A stretch of 64,000 nucleotides of DNA. Origin: CAYRJD01 sp965212125. GTDB lineage: Bacteria > Actinomycetota > Acidimicrobiia > Acidimicrobiales > Poriferisodalaceae. The stretch is from assembly GCA_965212125.1 (NCBI GenBank), contig OZ243045.1, positions 372,001 to 436,000 of the forward strand, written 5' to 3'. Shown here one piece after another: positions 63,330-64,000 of this stretch. How positions within the stretch are numbered: the first letter of the stretch is position 1; each line of letters begins with the position of its first letter. Made by a program: the position numbers and the translations under genes. Under the pieces are notes generated by a model. The model saw only the letters and a list, made by a program, of their open reading frames with translations, ran no database searches and was not told where the DNA came from.

Positions 63330-64000
63330 AAACGATTATTTATGAGGTCGCCGACCGCGTCCTTACCGTCACGCTTAATCGCCCCGAGAAGCTCAACGCA
63401 TTCAACGGGCAAATGCAGAGGGACGTGTTAGCGGCGCTTGATCTAGCCGACGCAGACGACGACGTGCGAGCGGTGATTTTCACTGGCGCCGGGCGTGCCT
63501 ATTGCGCGGGTGCCGATTTGAGCCGCGGCGCGCAGACGTTTGACTACGACAGCCAAAGCGACAGCGCTAAGAGCGAACGTCGTGCAGCCAGGGATGGTGG
63601 GAGTGATCTTGAATGGATGCGCGACGGCGGCGGGCTGTTGACCCTGCGGTTGTATGAGTTCAACAAACCGTTAATAGCCGCCATCAACGGCCCGGCGGTA
63701 GGGGTGGGAATAACGATGACGCTGCCGATGGACATACGGCTGGCGTCAACTGAGGCGCGCATCGGCTTTGTGTTTAGCCGCAGGGGAGTGGTGCCAGAAG
63801 CGTGTTCGTCGTATTTCTTGCCGCGGTTGGTGGGCATTGGCAAGGCGTTGGAATGGACTTACAAGGGTTCCGTTTTTGAGGCCGATGAGGCGTTTGACGG
63901 TCGCTTGGTGTCGGCCTTGCATAAGCCCGATGAGCTTTTGCCCGCCGCGCGCGCGTTGGGGGCGGAGATCGCTGAGAACACCTCGGCGATTTCGGTGACG
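63317..64000 (+). CDS. Enoyl-CoA hydratase/isomerase family protein (cut by window edge)
   Basis: The first 228 codons of a crotonase-fold protein, open to the right edge. MPEFETIIYEVADRVLTVTL and NRPEKLNAFNGQMQ start the fold; oxyanion-hole segments are FTGAGRAYCAGADL and AINGPAVGVGITM; RRGVVPEACSSYFLPRLVG holds the position of a catalytic glutamate. Typical members hydrate enoyl-CoA in beta-oxidation, but others act as isomerases or dehalogenases. The ATG sits inside a perfect palindrome and has no visible Shine-Dalgarno sequence. Confidence 0.93.
   Translation, partial: MPEFETIIYEVADRVLTVTLNRPEKLNAFNGQMQRDVLAALDLADADDDVRAVIFTGAGRAYCAGADLSRGAQTFDYDSQSDSAKSERRAARDGGSDLEWMRDGGGLLTLRLYEFNKPLIAAINGPAVGVGITMTLPMDIRLASTEARIGFVFSRRGVVPEACSSYFLPRLVGIGKALEWTYKGSVFEADEAFDGRLVSALHKPDELLPAARALGAEIAENTSAISVT

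Overview
The window reads as a compact actinobacterial chromosome segment, most likely from the Acidimicrobiia or a close relative (the class is inferred; the phylum is better supported). The grounds are coenzyme F420 genes (cofD/fbiA, cofE/fbiB), a PimB-type mannosyltransferase, LpdA quinone reductase, AccA3-type biotin carboxylase next to BirA, a DUF5719 protein, a TobH-type sugar isomerase, and the secA, prfB, ftsE, ftsX order. About half of the genes start at GTG or TTG. Genes are tightly packed and often overlap by 1-8 bases. I see no tRNA, rRNA, CRISPR array, insertion sequence or prophage, and no gene-free stretch longer than about 130 bases.

Layout. 1-4.9 kb: truncated Ser/Thr kinase (minus), queG, pimB-like glycosyltransferase, SRPBCC protein, aminotransferase. 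4.8-11 kb: glycerol kinase (minus), then trkA and two tandem, diverged trkH genes. 11-16.7 kb: YfhO-like membrane protein and acyl-CoA carboxylase alpha (minus), with birA divergent to them. 16.8-24.2 kb: Wzm/Wzt-type polysaccharide exporter, leucyl aminopeptidase, an unrecognised gene, sirtuin, rhodanese-ThiF/MoeB protein, LpdA. 24.3-31.6 kb: LCP ligase, UDP-glucose dehydrogenase, two GT4 enzymes, an unknown membrane protein and a GDP-mannose pyrophosphorylase-like gene that appears to start at CTG. 31.7-36.8 kb (minus): an overlapping operon of degenerate methyltransferase-like protein, two nearly duplicate GT4 genes, cofD, cofE. 36.8-47.2 kb: GT4, gmd, SpoIID-propeller protein, giant GT2 membrane protein, DUF5719 protein, thioredoxin-like protein. 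47.2-56.8 kb: ftsH (minus), membrane GT fused to a polyprenyl-phosphate sugar synthase, phosphomannomutase, Trm112-like protein, TobH-like isomerase, sahH. 56.9-64 kb: comF, secA, prfB, ftsE, ftsX, and an enoyl-CoA hydratase cut by the right edge.

Most of the middle of the window serves the cell envelope. ManB, a sugar-phosphate isomerase, ManC and Gmd would feed GDP-mannose-type sugars; UDP-glucose dehydrogenase would supply UDP-glucuronate. At least six glycosyltransferases would build a glycan, Wzm/Wzt would export it, and the LCP protein could attach it to the wall.

The most unusual signals are these. First, a tandem GT4 pair alternates between nearly identical and strongly diverged blocks in a gapless register. 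Second, short (12-31 base) tandem duplications recur at gene boundaries, often spanning stop codons and twice placing a new start codon; the same kind of in-frame repeat expands loops in GlpK, BirA, SahH, ManB and others. Third, a perfect 24-base palindrome is centred on the start codon of the last gene. Fourth, one of the two TrkH proteins has lost the first selectivity-filter glycine. Fifth, the pyrophosphorylase has an apparent CTG start.
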